Positions 18,528 to 28,162 of a stretch of DNA of 64,000 nucleotides are shown here, in pieces. Location: contig NZ_JAIZEO010000003.1 in assembly GCF_024189315.1 (NCBI RefSeq), positions 310,001 to 374,000 of the forward strand. The letters run 5' to 3'. Under the pieces are notes generated by a model, which ran no database searches, was not told the DNA's origin, and saw only the letters and a list, made by a program, of their open reading frames with translations. Origin of the DNA: Halobacillus sp. A5. Lineage in GTDB: Bacteria; Bacillota; Bacilli; Bacillales; Halobacillaceae. The position numbers and the translations under genes were made by a program. The first letter of the stretch is position 1; the number at the start of each line of letters is the position of its first letter.

Positions 18528-19697
18528 ATGAGCTCTGAAGCAGTTATCGTTTCTGCTGTTCGAACAGCGATTGGAAAGCAGGGTGGATCTTTAGCTTCCG
18601 TACCTGCGCATGTATTAGGTGCAGAAGTTATAAAAGAAGCCATCAGTCGAGCGGAAGTTGAACCAGACCAAATTGAAGATGTGATTTTTGGTAACGTTTT
18701 AAGCGGAGGTGGAAATATTGCCCGTCTGTCGGCTCTGCAAAGCGGTCTGTCTATCCATCTGCCGGGAGTGACGGTGGATCGTCAATGCGGCTCTGGGTTA
18801 AACGCTGTCCAGTTAGCAGCACAGGCAATTCGAGCGGGGGAGGGAGACGTTTACGTAGCCGGAGGAACCGAAAGTATGAGTCAGGCCCCCTACTTAATGG
18901 ACCGTCCTGTTAGAGCCTACAGTCCGGCTCCGCCGCGATTTCGTAAATCCCAGCTTTCCCCCGATGAAATCGGGGACCCGCCAATGGGAATTACGGCTGA
19001 AAATCTGGCCGTCAAATATGAGATTAGTAGAGAGGAACAGGATGAGTTTGCGTACGAAAGCCAGCACAGAATGGCAGAGGCAGTAAAGGACGGTCGTTTC
19101 AATGAGCAGCTTCATCCTATTTTTGTCCCCATGCGCAAGGGTCCGTCTATGAGATTTGATAAGGATGAGCACCCTCGTCCGCAGACAAGCCTGGAAGGTT
19201 TGGAGAAATTAAACCCTGCATTTAAAAAGGGCGGCACGGTAACGGCAGGAAACAGTTCGGGCCTAAACGATGCGGCGTCGGCGCTTGTCCTCATGTCGAG
19301 AGATAAGGCAGAGGAGCTTGGGGTCAGGCCGTTAGCTGTAGTGAGGGAAACCGCGGTAGCTGGAGTCGATCCCAATATTATGGGGATCGGTCCTGTGCCC
19401 GCTGCACAAAAAGTTTTGGACAAATCGGGTCTATCATTAGAGAATCTTGATTTAATAGAGATCAATGAAGCGTTTGCCGGTCAGGTATTAGCCTGTCAAA
19501 GAGAGCTCAAAATGGACATGCACAAAGTGAACGTGAACGGCGGCGCGATTGCACACGGTCATCCGCTTGGTGCTACAGGGGCCATTCTTACTACGAAGGC
19601 TGTAGATGAGCTGGAGCGTTCAGGAGGAAAATATGCTCTTATCACCGCCTGTATCGGCGGCGGACAGGGCATTGCAACAATTATCGAACGGCTGTAG
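18528..19697 (+). CDS. Acetyl-CoA acyltransferase (thiolase)
   Basis: A 389-residue thiolase cleaving 3-oxoacyl-CoA with CoA. The nucleophilic Cys87 is in VDRQCGSGLNAV. INEAFAGQ, GGAIAHGHPLGATGA and the second Cys in CIGGGQG complete the active site. Length is standard. It is the last gene before the TetR-type regulator, consistent with the end of the first degradation module. Substrate chain length is unknown. Confidence 0.9.
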   Translation: MSSEAVIVSAVRTAIGKQGGSLASVPAHVLGAEVIKEAISRAEVEPDQIEDVIFGNVLSGGGNIARLSALQSGLSIHLPGVTVDRQCGSGLNAVQLAAQAIRAGEGDVYVAGGTESMSQAPYLMDRPVRAYSPAPPRFRKSQLSPDEIGDPPMGITAENLAVKYEISREEQDEFAYESQHRMAEAVKDGRFNEQLHPIFVPMRKGPSMRFDKDEHPRPQTSLEGLEKLNPAFKKGGTVTAGNSSGLNDAASALVLMSRDKAEELGVRPLAVVRETAVAGVDPNIMGIGPVPAAQKVLDKSGLSLENLDLIEINEAFAGQVLACQRELKMDMHKVNVNGGAIAHGHPLGATGAILTTKAVDELERSGGKYALITACIGGGQGIATIIERL

Positions 19698-19791
19698 AAC
19701 CTCAGGACGGGATTTAGGTATGATATAATTTTATCGCCAGTTGAAAGGCATAAAATCTTAACACCATACTTAAATGAGAGGAACATTTTTC

Positions 19792-20358
19792 ATGAGACAA
19801 AAGCTGATCGAATCAGGCATCCATTTATTTGATGAAAAGGGATTTGCGGAAACATCCGTTGAAGATATTACCAAAGAAATACAAGTGACAAAGGGTACAT
19901 TTTACTATTACTTCAAAAGCAAGCAGCAGCTGCTTCGGGACATCCACTTAAGCTACATCGAATACTTGTTGAATAAGCAGGGGGATATCCTGAACGATCC
20001 TGAAAAAAATAGCAGAGAGAAGCTGCGGGCTACGATTTTTATGATTATTCACAGCATTCAAAGTCAAAAAAAGAGTGCAAGAATCTTCTTTAGAGAGATG
20101 CGCAATCTGGATCCTGAATATTTAAAACAGAATATTGAAAAGCGCGACCTGTTCCGCATGAATGTACAGCGTATTGTGGAAGAGGGGGTAAAAGAAGGGC
20201 ACTTTGAAGAGGATATAAACACGGATATGATCACGAGGGGCATACTTGGGGTCACTAATTGGAGCTACTATTGGTTCCATCCTGAAGGGGAAGTCTCAGA
20301 TGAGGCATTGACCGATATTTTTCTTGAAATGATCTTAAATGGTATAAATAAAAAATAG
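19792..20358 (+). CDS. TetR-family regulator of the acyl-CoA degradation genes
   Basis: A 188-residue TetR-type repressor. The HTH is TSVEDITKEIQVTKGTFYYY, in the N-terminal 45 residues; the rest is an all-helical ligand domain. The ATG at 19792 has an AGAGG ribosome site about 9 nt away; an upstream in-frame ATG (19774) would place that site inside the gene. Proteins of this class in fatty-acid catabolism usually bind acyl-CoA and release DNA. Two identical 16-bp palindrome cores at 14814 and 23364 lie in promoters on either side, so they are its likely operators. A TATAAT at 19724-19729 may belong to its own promoter. Confidence 0.85.
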   Translation: MRQKLIESGIHLFDEKGFAETSVEDITKEIQVTKGTFYYYFKSKQQLLRDIHLSYIEYLLNKQGDILNDPEKNSREKLRATIFMIIHSIQSQKKSARIFFREMRNLDPEYLKQNIEKRDLFRMNVQRIVEEGVKEGHFEEDINTDMITRGILGVTNWSYYWFHPEGEVSDEALTDIFLEMILNGINKK

Positions 20359-20398
20359 CGGCCCAGCAGGGGCTCGCTGCAAGCAGGAGGTAGTGAGG

Positions 20399-20800
20399 TT
20401 GAAGCATGAAACAGATACGACGGTACGTTTTTGTGAGACGGATGCCGCCGGCCACGTGAACAATACGAGCTACTTTATTTACTTAGAAGAGGCGAGGGGA
20501 AGATTTTTTCAATCCAATTTGGAAAACTACCAAACCTTCGGCCGATTTATTATTGCTTCTACGAAGTGTGACTTCTTAAGTCAGGCCTACTTTAATCAAC
20601 AGCTTATTATTTCTACATGGATATCTAAAATTGGAACGAAAAGCTTTCAGTTTAAACACGAAATCAAAGCAAAGGATACGGGTGTTTCCATAGCTGAAGC
20701 AGAAGCAGCCATTGTTTATTTTAACTATGAGGAACAAAAGAGTGAGCCGATTCCTGAAGATGTTAGGAAACGATTAGAAGGACAGCTGGTAACCAGCTAA
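20399..20800 (+). CDS. Acyl-CoA thioesterase, 4HBT hot-dog family
   Basis: A 133-residue thioesterase of the 4-hydroxybenzoyl-CoA type. The motif RFCETDAAGHVNNTSYFIYL contains the catalytic Asp and the conserved His-Val-Asn-Asn. A GTG at 20393 is only 2 nt from GCAGGAGG, so the TTG at 20399 (8-nt spacing) is the more likely start. It may release CoA from stalled acyl-CoAs. It opens a second gene group after the regulator. Confidence 0.82.
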   Translation: MKHETDTTVRFCETDAAGHVNNTSYFIYLEEARGRFFQSNLENYQTFGRFIIASTKCDFLSQAYFNQQLIISTWISKIGTKSFQFKHEIKAKDTGVSIAEAEAAIVYFNYEEQKSEPIPEDVRKRLEGQLVTS

Positions 20801-20815
20801 AACGGAGGTGAGGAC

Positions 20816-21583
20816 TTGAAGCGATTTGTGGGAACTGTTGCCGTTGTTACAGGAGCAGGCAGTGGAATTGGTGAACAGACAGCCGTTCGTCTCGCTGAAG
20901 AAGGCGCAAAATTAGTACTCGTGGGACGTACGAGGTCTAAGCTGGAACGCGTGGCTGCCCTTATAAATCACCTAACAAAAGAAACGGCTGCAGAAGTATT
21001 TCAAGCGGATGTGACAGACGAGGAAGCCGTCGTAGAGCTTGCTCAATTCGTGAAAAACAATTATGAACAGCTGGACGTAGTCATTAATAACGCCGGAGCT
21101 TCAGGGAAATCCAGGATACTGGATCTTCAAACCAAAGAATGGGAACGAATTCAAGATACGAATGCCAAAAGTGTTTTTCTCGTTTCTAAACATTTAGGCC
21201 AGCTCTTAATCAGAGGGGGTAAAGACAAAGATCGCACCATCGTTAATGTAGCCTCTCTTTCCGGCCATAAAGCTGGAGCGATGATCCCCCATTATAGTTC
21301 ATCAAAAGCGGCCGTGATCAATTTTACCAAAGCCTTAGCGGTGGAGATGGCTCCTTACGGGGTTCGGGTGAATTCTGTTTCTCCCGGGTTTGCAGAGACG
21401 CCTTTAACTGAGGAAGGGTTAAAAAATAGAAGGTTTGAGGAATCGATTGTGGAAAATACAGCCCTTCGCAGAGTAGGGAAGCCTGAAGAGATCGCGAATG
21501 TTATTGTATTCGCTGCTTCGAAAGAATCATCATATATGACGGGCTCGGACCTATTAGTCGATGGCGGATGGATGATAACTTAG
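20816..21583 (+). CDS. Short-chain dehydrogenase/reductase
   Basis: A 255-residue SDR starting at TTG behind GGAGGTG. Motifs: TGAGSGIGEQTA, NNAGASG, catalytic Ser in VNVASLSG, and YSSSKAA. The C-terminal GSDLLVDGGW is typical. It is the third SDR of the region, between the thioesterase and the acyl-CoA ligase. It could act on a hydroxyl of the starting compound or in the same beta-oxidation cycle. Confidence 0.85.
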   Translation: MKRFVGTVAVVTGAGSGIGEQTAVRLAEEGAKLVLVGRTRSKLERVAALINHLTKETAAEVFQADVTDEEAVVELAQFVKNNYEQLDVVINNAGASGKSRILDLQTKEWERIQDTNAKSVFLVSKHLGQLLIRGGKDKDRTIVNVASLSGHKAGAMIPHYSSSKAAVINFTKALAVEMAPYGVRVNSVSPGFAETPLTEEGLKNRRFEESIVENTALRRVGKPEEIANVIVFAASKESSYMTGSDLLVDGGWMIT

Positions 21584-21649
21584 CCGTACAACTTAATGAC
21601 AGCGCTTACTTTGGCGGTGATATTTACAAAAAAGGAGAGGGATGTATTT

Positions 21650-23323
21650 ATGCAGACGAAGCATTTTGAATTCTGGCCCAGATTAACGAAATCGTTAACT
21701 ATTCCTGAGACTTCTCTTTACGATAACCTTCAAGTATCGGCAGCACGGTACCCAGAGCAGGAAGCGATTTATTATTATGGGAACTCCCTGACGTATCGTC
21801 AGTTGAAAGATGAAGTGGACAGTATGGCCGGGTATTTACAGCACCATCTTAAGGTGAGCAGCGGGGAGAAGGTGCTTCTGTTTATGCAAAATTCCCCTCA
21901 GTTCGTGATCGGTTATTACGCTATTCTAAGGGTGGGCGCAGTGGTAGTGCCGATTAACCCGATGCTAAAGTCTAATGAGCTGGATTTTTATATTAAAGAC
22001 TGTGAGATTACGAATGGCATTGTGGGTCAGGAGCTTTTACCGGAAGTGGAGCCTTTACTGGAAACTACTACACTGGAACACCTTGTCGTTGCCGCTTATT
22101 CAGATTATAAAGGTGAACATTTTGAAGGCATTCCACCAGAGGTTGCTGCACCTGGAAAAAGGTTTGAAAACCCCAACTATTACGAATGGAATGACATTAC
22201 AGCTGCAAATCTACAGCCACAGGATCTTACGACAGGAGCAGATGATTTGGCAGTTCTTCCTTACACTTCAGGAACAACAGGACTTCCTAAAGGATGTATG
22301 CATACGAACCGTACCGTCCAGGCCAATACAATAGGTGCTCATTTTTGGGCTAGAGCGACCCCTCACTCACGGAGTCTCATGACACTGCCGCTGTTCCATG
22401 TAACGGGAATGGTAAACAGTATGCACATGCCGATTTACAGCGGAAGCACGATGGTTATTATGACACGTTGGAATAGGGAGATGGCCCAAAGGTTAATTAG
22501 AGAACAGCAATGCACCCACTGGGTGACCATCAGTACGATGCTGGTAGATTTCCTTGCTAATCCGGAGCTTAAAGCAGAGGATGTCGCATCCTTAATCGGA
22601 ATTTCCGGAGGAGGGGCAGCTTTTCCTAAAGCCCTTGGAGAGAAACTCTATACTTTAACGGGACTTGAGTTTACGGAAGGATACGGTCTTTCGGAAACCA
22701 TTGCGCAGTCACACTTTAATCCACCGGAGCGTCCGAAAATGCAGTGTTTAGGTATTCCTTCTTTTGATGTTGACTCCCGGATTATTGATCCGGTTGACCA
22801 CCGCGAGAAAGGACCTGGTGAAATAGGAGAGATTGTTGTCAACGGTCCTCAGGTGATGAGAGGTTATTATAACAGGCCGGAAGAAAATGAAAGCGCTTTT
22901 ATTGAAAAAGATGGAAAGTTGTTTTTTAGAACGGGTGATATTGGCCGCTATGATGAAGAAGGTTATTTCTTCATTGTCGACCGGGTTAAGAGGATGATCA
23001 ATGCCTCGGGATATAACGTATGGCCGACAGAAGTAGAGTCGCAGCTATATCATCATGAAGCAGTCGAACAGGCCTGTGTCGTAGGGATTCCTCACCCTCG
23101 TAAAGGAGAAGAGATTAAGGCCTTTATTATCCTGAATAAAAAATATGAAGGGGAGATTTCAGAAGAAGAAATCATCGAGTGGGCCAAACACCAAATGGCC
23201 GCTTATAAATATCCTCGTGTCGTAGAATTTAGAAAGGAATTCCCGACAACAGCCAGCGGTAAAATATTGTGGAGAAAGCTTCAGGAGGAAGAGATGGAGA
23301 AGTTTGAGGACACCAAAAAATAG
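21650..23323 (+). CDS. Acyl-CoA ligase (AMP-forming)
   Basis: A 557-residue ANL-superfamily ligase that activates a carboxylic acid with ATP and CoA. P-loop-like motif LPYTSGTTGLPKGCMHTNRT, then EGYGLSE, the conserved Asp in FFRTGDIGRYDEEGYFF, and the C-terminal catalytic Lys in TTASGKILWR are present. I place the start at the ATG at 21650 (MQTKHFEFWP), 9 nt after GGAGAGG; the frame extends 18 codons further upstream. It is the entry enzyme for the pathway. Substrate type cannot be decided from sequence. Confidence 0.88.
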   Translation: MQTKHFEFWPRLTKSLTIPETSLYDNLQVSAARYPEQEAIYYYGNSLTYRQLKDEVDSMAGYLQHHLKVSSGEKVLLFMQNSPQFVIGYYAILRVGAVVVPINPMLKSNELDFYIKDCEITNGIVGQELLPEVEPLLETTTLEHLVVAAYSDYKGEHFEGIPPEVAAPGKRFENPNYYEWNDITAANLQPQDLTTGADDLAVLPYTSGTTGLPKGCMHTNRTVQANTIGAHFWARATPHSRSLMTLPLFHVTGMVNSMHMPIYSGSTMVIMTRWNREMAQRLIREQQCTHWVTISTMLVDFLANPELKAEDVASLIGISGGGAAFPKALGEKLYTLTGLEFTEGYGLSETIAQSHFNPPERPKMQCLGIPSFDVDSRIIDPVDHREKGPGEIGEIVVNGPQVMRGYYNRPEENESAFIEKDGKLFFRTGDIGRYDEEGYFFIVDRVKRMINASGYNVWPTEVESQLYHHEAVEQACVVGIPHPRKGEEIKAFIILNKKYEGEISEEEIIEWAKHQMAAYKYPRVVEFRKEFPTTASGKILWRKLQEEEMEKFEDTKK

Positions 23324-23357
23324 ATCAGTGCTGAGGGGAGGCGGAAGACGAACGATC

Positions 23358-23387
23358 TTAACTTACTAACTAGTCAGTAGGTATAAC
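23358..23387 (+). promoter_or_regulatory. Promoter of the liv operon with the same TetR-type operator
   Basis: The core TACTAACTAGTCAGTA (23364-23379) is identical to that at 14814-14829. It lies between a weak -35 (TTAACT, 23358-23363) and a -10 TATAAC (23382-23387) with 18-nt spacing. Binding there would block polymerase, so import and degradation genes are probably derepressed together. Confidence 0.65.
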
Positions 23388-23422
23388 CTGCCTCCAATCA
23401 AAAAAGCTAAAGGGGTAGTTAA

Positions 23423-24286
23423 ATGGAAATTTTAACGCAGCAGCTTTTTAATGGGTTGACCATAGGAAGTGTATACAGTCTTGTCGCTTTAGGTCTGACC
23501 CTCGTCTATGGAATTCTGCACATTCCTAACTTTGCGCATGGGGCCTTGTATATGCTCGGTGCCTATGTCACTCTCACCTCAATGCTGTTATGGGACTTTA
23601 ATTATTGGCTGGCGATTTCGATATCAATAATAGTAGTTGGGCTTCTTGGTGTGTTGATGGAAAGGCTCGTCTTTAACCCGTTGAAGAATGCCCCGCCAAT
23701 TCATGATAAAATCGCCGCTATTGGCATACTCCTGTTTCTCGAAGCATTTGCCCAGTTAATGTGGGGGGCGGACTACCGCTCCATGTCCACCCCTTATGGT
23801 GAAGTTGTGAATATATTCGGGACGACGGTGACGATGCAGCGTGTTCTTATTAATGTTGGAGCGGTTATTGTTATGATTACGCTTTACTTGTTTTTGAAAA
23901 AAACCATCGTTGGCTCGACTATTATCGCAATGGCGCAAAACCGTAAAGGAGCTCACCTCGTAGGAATAAATACAAACAAAGTAGCTATGCTCACATTCTT
24001 AATATCTGGTGCGCTGGCTGCAATTGCCGCTTCTTTATCGGCTCCTATTAATCTAGTATTCCCCGGCATGGGGCATCTAGTGATTTTAAAGGCATTTGTC
24101 ATTATCATTCTTGGAGGAATGGGTAGTATACCAGGAGCTATTGTAGGCGGTTATATTCTTGGCTTCAGTGAAAGTCTAGGGGCCACTTATATTTCCAATG
24201 ACTACAAAGACATCATAGCGTTTGTTCTCTTAATTATTATCCTGTCCTTTAAACCTCAAGGCTTGTTCTCTAAGGAGGGAGTCTAA
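23423..24286 (+). CDS. livH: Branched-chain-type ABC transporter permease LivH
   Basis: A 287-residue membrane permease. It begins with LFNGLTIGSVYSLVALGLTL and contains HGALYMLGAYV and LGGMGSIPGAIVGGYILG, all typical of LivH. About eight transmembrane segments. AAAGGGG precedes the ATG. It is the first gene of a complete livHMGF plus binding-protein set. Such transporters carry branched amino acids, but also aromatic, dicarboxylic or cyclic carboxylates; the enzyme neighbours favour a carboxylate. Confidence 0.9.
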   Translation: MEILTQQLFNGLTIGSVYSLVALGLTLVYGILHIPNFAHGALYMLGAYVTLTSMLLWDFNYWLAISISIIVVGLLGVLMERLVFNPLKNAPPIHDKIAAIGILLFLEAFAQLMWGADYRSMSTPYGEVVNIFGTTVTMQRVLINVGAVIVMITLYLFLKKTIVGSTIIAMAQNRKGAHLVGINTNKVAMLTFLISGALAAIAASLSAPINLVFPGMGHLVILKAFVIIILGGMGSIPGAIVGGYILGFSESLGATYISNDYKDIIAFVLLIIILSFKPQGLFSKEGV

Positions 24287-24287
24287 A

Positions 24288-25319
24288 ATGGGGCCACTTC
24301 AAAAAAAGCACCTAATCATCACAGGGCTCATAATACTGGCTGGAATCTTTCCTTTTATTAACCAAAATGATTATTGGCTGCACATTTTAACGTTATCGTT
24401 TATTTGGATGATTGCTGTTTATGGATTAAATCTTCTGGCCGGCTATACCGGTTACTTATCGCTTGCACACGCAGGATTCTTTGCAATAGGTGCCTACTCA
24501 TTAGGTCTGCTCACAGTAAAAGCTGGGATAAACTATTGGGCAGCTTTAGTATTATCCTGTGTGATCACGAGCGTTATCGGTTTTCTTATCGGATTAATTT
24601 CCCTGCGTACAAGAGAACATTTCTTTGCCATATATACGCTGTGTGTCGGCTATGTAATCTATCTAGTCATTGATAAATGGGATAGTTTAACCGGGGGAGT
24701 GCGTGGGTTAATAGGCATCCCTGCGCCGTCCAATATCGGTCCCCTTTCCTTTGAGAGTACACTTTCACAATATTATCTCGTTTTGTTTTTCCTTTTAGCC
24801 ACGATTTTTGTGATGTACCGTATCGTTCATTCCCTTTCCGGACGAACATTTATTGCGATTCGAAATAGTGAAGAACTAGCCGGCACAATTGGCATATCGA
24901 CTATGAAAAACAAGCTGGTTGTATTCGTCCTATCGACTTTTTTCGCCGGGCTGGCAGGTGCTCTGTATGCTTCATTTATACGCTTTATTGGGCCTGATAT
25001 CGGATATACTACCGTTATCTTTGACTTGCTTACGTACCTGCTTGTGGGCGGAATTGGAACCTTAGCCGGGCCGGTCGTAGGCACCATGCTAATAGTTTCT
25101 GTTTCTCAGTCGCTGCAATTCTTACAAGATTATCGAATGCTAATCTTTGGTCCGCTGCTTACGTTAATTATCATTTTTTATCCTAGAGGTATCGTTGGTT
25201 TCTTTAGTGATTGGTATAGGAAGAGACAAAGCACGAAGCTGCAGAGCCAGAAGAAAAAGCAGGTCAAGTCTAATATGGATGATGAGGATCTTCATGAAGA
25301 CAGGGTCAAGGAGGGATGA
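24288..25319 (+). CDS. livM: Branched-chain-type ABC transporter permease LivM
   Basis: A 343-residue membrane permease, partner of LivH. YGLNLLAGYTGYLSLAHAGF and GGIGTLAGPVVGTM are the family signatures. A hydrophilic, Lys/Asp/Glu-rich C-terminal tail of about 30 residues follows the last helix. Only one base separates it from livH. Confidence 0.9.
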   Translation: MGPLQKKHLIITGLIILAGIFPFINQNDYWLHILTLSFIWMIAVYGLNLLAGYTGYLSLAHAGFFAIGAYSLGLLTVKAGINYWAALVLSCVITSVIGFLIGLISLRTREHFFAIYTLCVGYVIYLVIDKWDSLTGGVRGLIGIPAPSNIGPLSFESTLSQYYLVLFFLLATIFVMYRIVHSLSGRTFIAIRNSEELAGTIGISTMKNKLVVFVLSTFFAGLAGALYASFIRFIGPDIGYTTVIFDLLTYLLVGGIGTLAGPVVGTMLIVSVSQSLQFLQDYRMLIFGPLLTLIIIFYPRGIVGFFSDWYRKRQSTKLQSQKKKQVKSNMDDEDLHEDRVKEG

Positions 25320-25322
25320 ATA

Positions 25323-26087
25323 ATGTTTATTGAAACGAAAGAATTAACGAAGCAGTTCGGTGGACTGGCCGCTGTAAAGAATGTTGATTTTGCTATTGAA
25401 AAAGGAAAGATTAATGCGATTATAGGCCCAAATGGAGCAGGTAAGTCTACTTTTTTTAATCTAGTCAGCGGCTCTTACAGGCCAACTTCTGGACAAGTGT
25501 TTTATAAAGGAGAAAACATTACCAACCTTCCTTCTAATAAAATTGCAAAGCTTGGAGTGTCACGGACTTTCCAGACTACTAATCTATTTGAACAGGCGAC
25601 TGTTCTGGATAACGTCATTGTAGGCCACCGCCTCCGCACCCAGTCTAATCTTCTGGATGCTGTGCTGCGGACAAAGCGCTATAAACGAGAGGAGAAACAG
25701 TGCAGAGATAAAGCCATGGAAGTTCTGGACTTTACAGGGCTCACTCATATTACGGACCAGCTGGCTGGGAGTATTACACAAGAGGAGAAAAAGCGGGTCG
25801 CCTTTGCTTTAGCTTTAGCAACCGATCCAGAAGTTGTTTTCCTCGACGAGCCTGCAGCCGGAATCAATCCTGGTGAAACGGAGGGGCTGGCTGAGCTTAT
25901 GAAAAAAATGGTCAAAAAAGGAATTACTGTCTGCCTCATTGAGCACAAAATGCAGATGGTCATGAAGCTGGCTGAGAAAATCATGGTGTTAAACTATGGC
26001 GAAAAGATTGCAGAAGGCACAGCTGATGAAGTTATGAGTAATAAAAAGGTTATTAAAGCTTACTTAGGAGGGGACGCCAGTGCTTAA
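25323..26087 (+). CDS. livG: ABC transporter ATP-binding protein LivG
   Basis: A 254-residue ATPase. Walker A GPNGAGKSTFFN, Walker B VVFLDEPAAGINP and H-loop LIEHKM are intact. The signature region reads GSITQEEKKRVAFALAL, so the usual LSGGQ is replaced by ITQEE; LivG proteins of this type often vary there. It overlaps livF by 8 nt. Confidence 0.9.
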   Translation: MFIETKELTKQFGGLAAVKNVDFAIEKGKINAIIGPNGAGKSTFFNLVSGSYRPTSGQVFYKGENITNLPSNKIAKLGVSRTFQTTNLFEQATVLDNVIVGHRLRTQSNLLDAVLRTKRYKREEKQCRDKAMEVLDFTGLTHITDQLAGSITQEEKKRVAFALALATDPEVVFLDEPAAGINPGETEGLAELMKKMVKKGITVCLIEHKMQMVMKLAEKIMVLNYGEKIAEGTADEVMSNKKVIKAYLGGDASA

Positions 26088-26787
26088 ACTTGAAGGAGTA
26101 TCAGTTAAGTATGGCAGCTTCTCAGCGATCAATTCGGTGGACATCGAAGTGGAGGAAGGAGAACTTGTCGTCCTACTTGGATCCAATGGAGCTGGTAAAA
26201 GTACAACGTTTAAAGCAATCAGCGGCCTTGAGAAGCCTGGTGAGGGAGACATTCTGTTTCAGGGGGATTCCATTAGAAAAAAATCTCCCGATCGAATCGT
26301 GAAAGCTGGGATTGTTCAGTGTGCAGAAGGTCGGGAGTTATTCAGCAGAATGACAGTATTTGAAAATTTAATTATGGGGGCTTATGTGCACCGGAAAAAG
26401 AAAGCGTTAGTAAAGAAATCACTAAGGAATGTGTATGAATTGTTTCCTATTTTAGAAGAAAAAAAGAATCAGGATGCGGGCTCTTTAAGCGGCGGACAGC
26501 AGCAAATGCTCGCGATCGGAAGAGCATTGATGACCAGTCCGAAATTATTGATGCTCGATGAACCTTCCATCGGCCTTGCCCCTCTCGTTGTTGAACAAAT
26601 GTTTGAAGTGATTGAGCACATTAATAAAGAAGGGACCACCGTACTGCTGGCCGAGCAGAATGCAAATGCCGCATTAAAAATTGCAGATCGAGGCTATGTC
26701 TTTGAAAGTGGTTCTGTTGTTGTTAAAGGGGCCTCAAGTGAGTTATTTACAAATGATGCGGTCCGAAAAGCGTATATTGGAGCGTAA
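26080..26787 (+). CDS. livF: ABC transporter ATP-binding protein LivF
   Basis: A 235-residue ATPase starting at GTG inside the end of livG. Walker A GSNGAGKSTTFK, signature LSGGQQQMLAIGRALM and Walker B LLMLDEPSIGLAP are all canonical. It works as the heterodimer partner of LivG. Its consensus signature complements the variant one in LivG. Confidence 0.92.
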   Translation: MLKLEGVSVKYGSFSAINSVDIEVEEGELVVLLGSNGAGKSTTFKAISGLEKPGEGDILFQGDSIRKKSPDRIVKAGIVQCAEGRELFSRMTVFENLIMGAYVHRKKKALVKKSLRNVYELFPILEEKKNQDAGSLSGGQQQMLAIGRALMTSPKLLMLDEPSIGLAPLVVEQMFEVIEHINKEGTTVLLAEQNANAALKIADRGYVFESGSVVVKGASSELFTNDAVRKAYIGA

Positions 26788-26846
26788 TGGTGGAGTTCAG
26801 GGCAATGGTTAAAAAGGAATACCATTAATGGGGAGGAATTTTTAAT

Positions 26847-28079
26847 ATGAAAATTGTTCGATTACTTGCTTTCCTTATAATGCTGGCCTTGGTCATGATT
26901 CTAACAGGTTGTATTGATGATACATCGAATGATGCCTCCGGGGAAGATGAGGCAGAGGCGGATACGGACGTGGAAGAGCCTGAAACCGAAGAAGGGGAAG
27001 AAGTAGTCAATATCGGCTTTAGCGGTCCTCTCAGCGGCTCGGCAGCTTTTTATGGGGAACGCTCATTAAACGGAATGAAAATGGCTGTTGATGAAATTAA
27101 CGAAGAAGGGTTTGAAGTGGACGGCCAGACTTACAAGCTTAATTTAGTACCGTTAGATGACAAGTATCTCCCTAATGAGACCGCCTCAAACGCGAAGAGA
27201 CTTCTGCAGGAAAATGATACACCAATAATTTATTCCCCTCACAGCGGAGGCATTAAAGCCATGCAGGTATTTAATGAGGAAGAGGATTTTATTATAGGTG
27301 GTTATTCAAGTGAGCCGGGAATTACTGAAGAAGGCAACGATTTAACAGTTAGAATTCCTCCACGCTATGACGGTTACATGGAGCCTTTTACTGAGTATTC
27401 TATGGAAAGGTACGGGGAGAAAATTGCCGCGCTCCCGACATCATCTCAATACGGGAAAGACTGGTCGGAGAACCTGCTGCCTTACTGGGAAGAGCAGGGC
27501 GGGGAAGTGGTGTACGATTCGTCCATTGATTTCTCCAAGGAAACAGATTTCTTTACCACCGTAACCAATGCTCTGGAAGAAGATCCCGACGTACTATTTA
27601 TCGGTGGACCATCAGAGCCTACTGCTAAATTAGCCAGCCAGGCGAGGGAACTGGGATTTGAAGGCGGATTTATCGTTATGGATCAAGCCAAGCTCGATGA
27701 AATGAGAAAAGTAGTAGAAGAAGAAACGTATGAACTTTTTGAAGGGTCTGTAGGTGTCACTCCTCTTGTGGATTCTGAGTATCCTGGCACTGATGAATTT
27801 GTTGAAAAATACCGTGCAGAGCATGAAGAAGACCCTGGCTCTGAAGCAGGGTTCCATTACGTATCCCTCTATGTCTTTATGGAAGCGATGAAGGAAGCCG
27901 GAACGGTGGACGAGCCTGCCGAAATCCGTGCTCACATGCAGGATGGGCTCGAGCAGCTGCCGGAAGATAAACAAGTGTATACAATTCCTGAGATAGGTGA
28001 AGATGGAGGATTTAACTCAGGCATCAGCATGGCAGCTGTAGAAGATGGAGAAATTGTTCCTATTGAAGTAGAAGAGTAG
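26847..28079 (+). CDS. Liv-type ABC transporter substrate-binding lipoprotein
   Basis: A 410-residue LivJ/AmiC-type binding protein. The signal peptide ends in ILTGC with the lipidated Cys at residue 22, followed by an acidic Asp/Glu linker of about 30 residues. The binding domain starts at VNIGFSGPLSGSAAFYGERS. It closes the importer operon and is followed by a terminator. The ligand is unknown; by context it is the carboxylate degraded by the flanking genes. Confidence 0.9.
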   Translation: MKIVRLLAFLIMLALVMILTGCIDDTSNDASGEDEAEADTDVEEPETEEGEEVVNIGFSGPLSGSAAFYGERSLNGMKMAVDEINEEGFEVDGQTYKLNLVPLDDKYLPNETASNAKRLLQENDTPIIYSPHSGGIKAMQVFNEEEDFIIGGYSSEPGITEEGNDLTVRIPPRYDGYMEPFTEYSMERYGEKIAALPTSSQYGKDWSENLLPYWEEQGGEVVYDSSIDFSKETDFFTTVTNALEEDPDVLFIGGPSEPTAKLASQARELGFEGGFIVMDQAKLDEMRKVVEEETYELFEGSVGVTPLVDSEYPGTDEFVEKYRAEHEEDPGSEAGFHYVSLYVFMEAMKEAGTVDEPAEIRAHMQDGLEQLPEDKQVYTIPEIGEDGGFNSGISMAAVEDGEIVPIEVEE

Positions 28080-28095
28080 GACTGTCCAAACTTTG

Positions 28096-28133
28096 AAAAA
28101 CCAATCGATTGAATGTTTCGATTGGTTTTTCTT
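28096..28133 (+). terminator. Terminator after the liv operon
   Basis: AAAAACCAATCG (28096-28107) pairs with CGATTGGTTTTT (28119-28130) around an 11-nt loop, and the T tract is part of the stem. Confidence 0.85.
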
Positions 28134-28162
28134 AATTACACTTTTAAGGAGGAGTGAGTGAG

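Noticed and set aside
19112-19465. 117-codon minus-strand frame inside the thiolase gene
   Set aside because: Antisense shadow of a conserved enzyme; no independent support.
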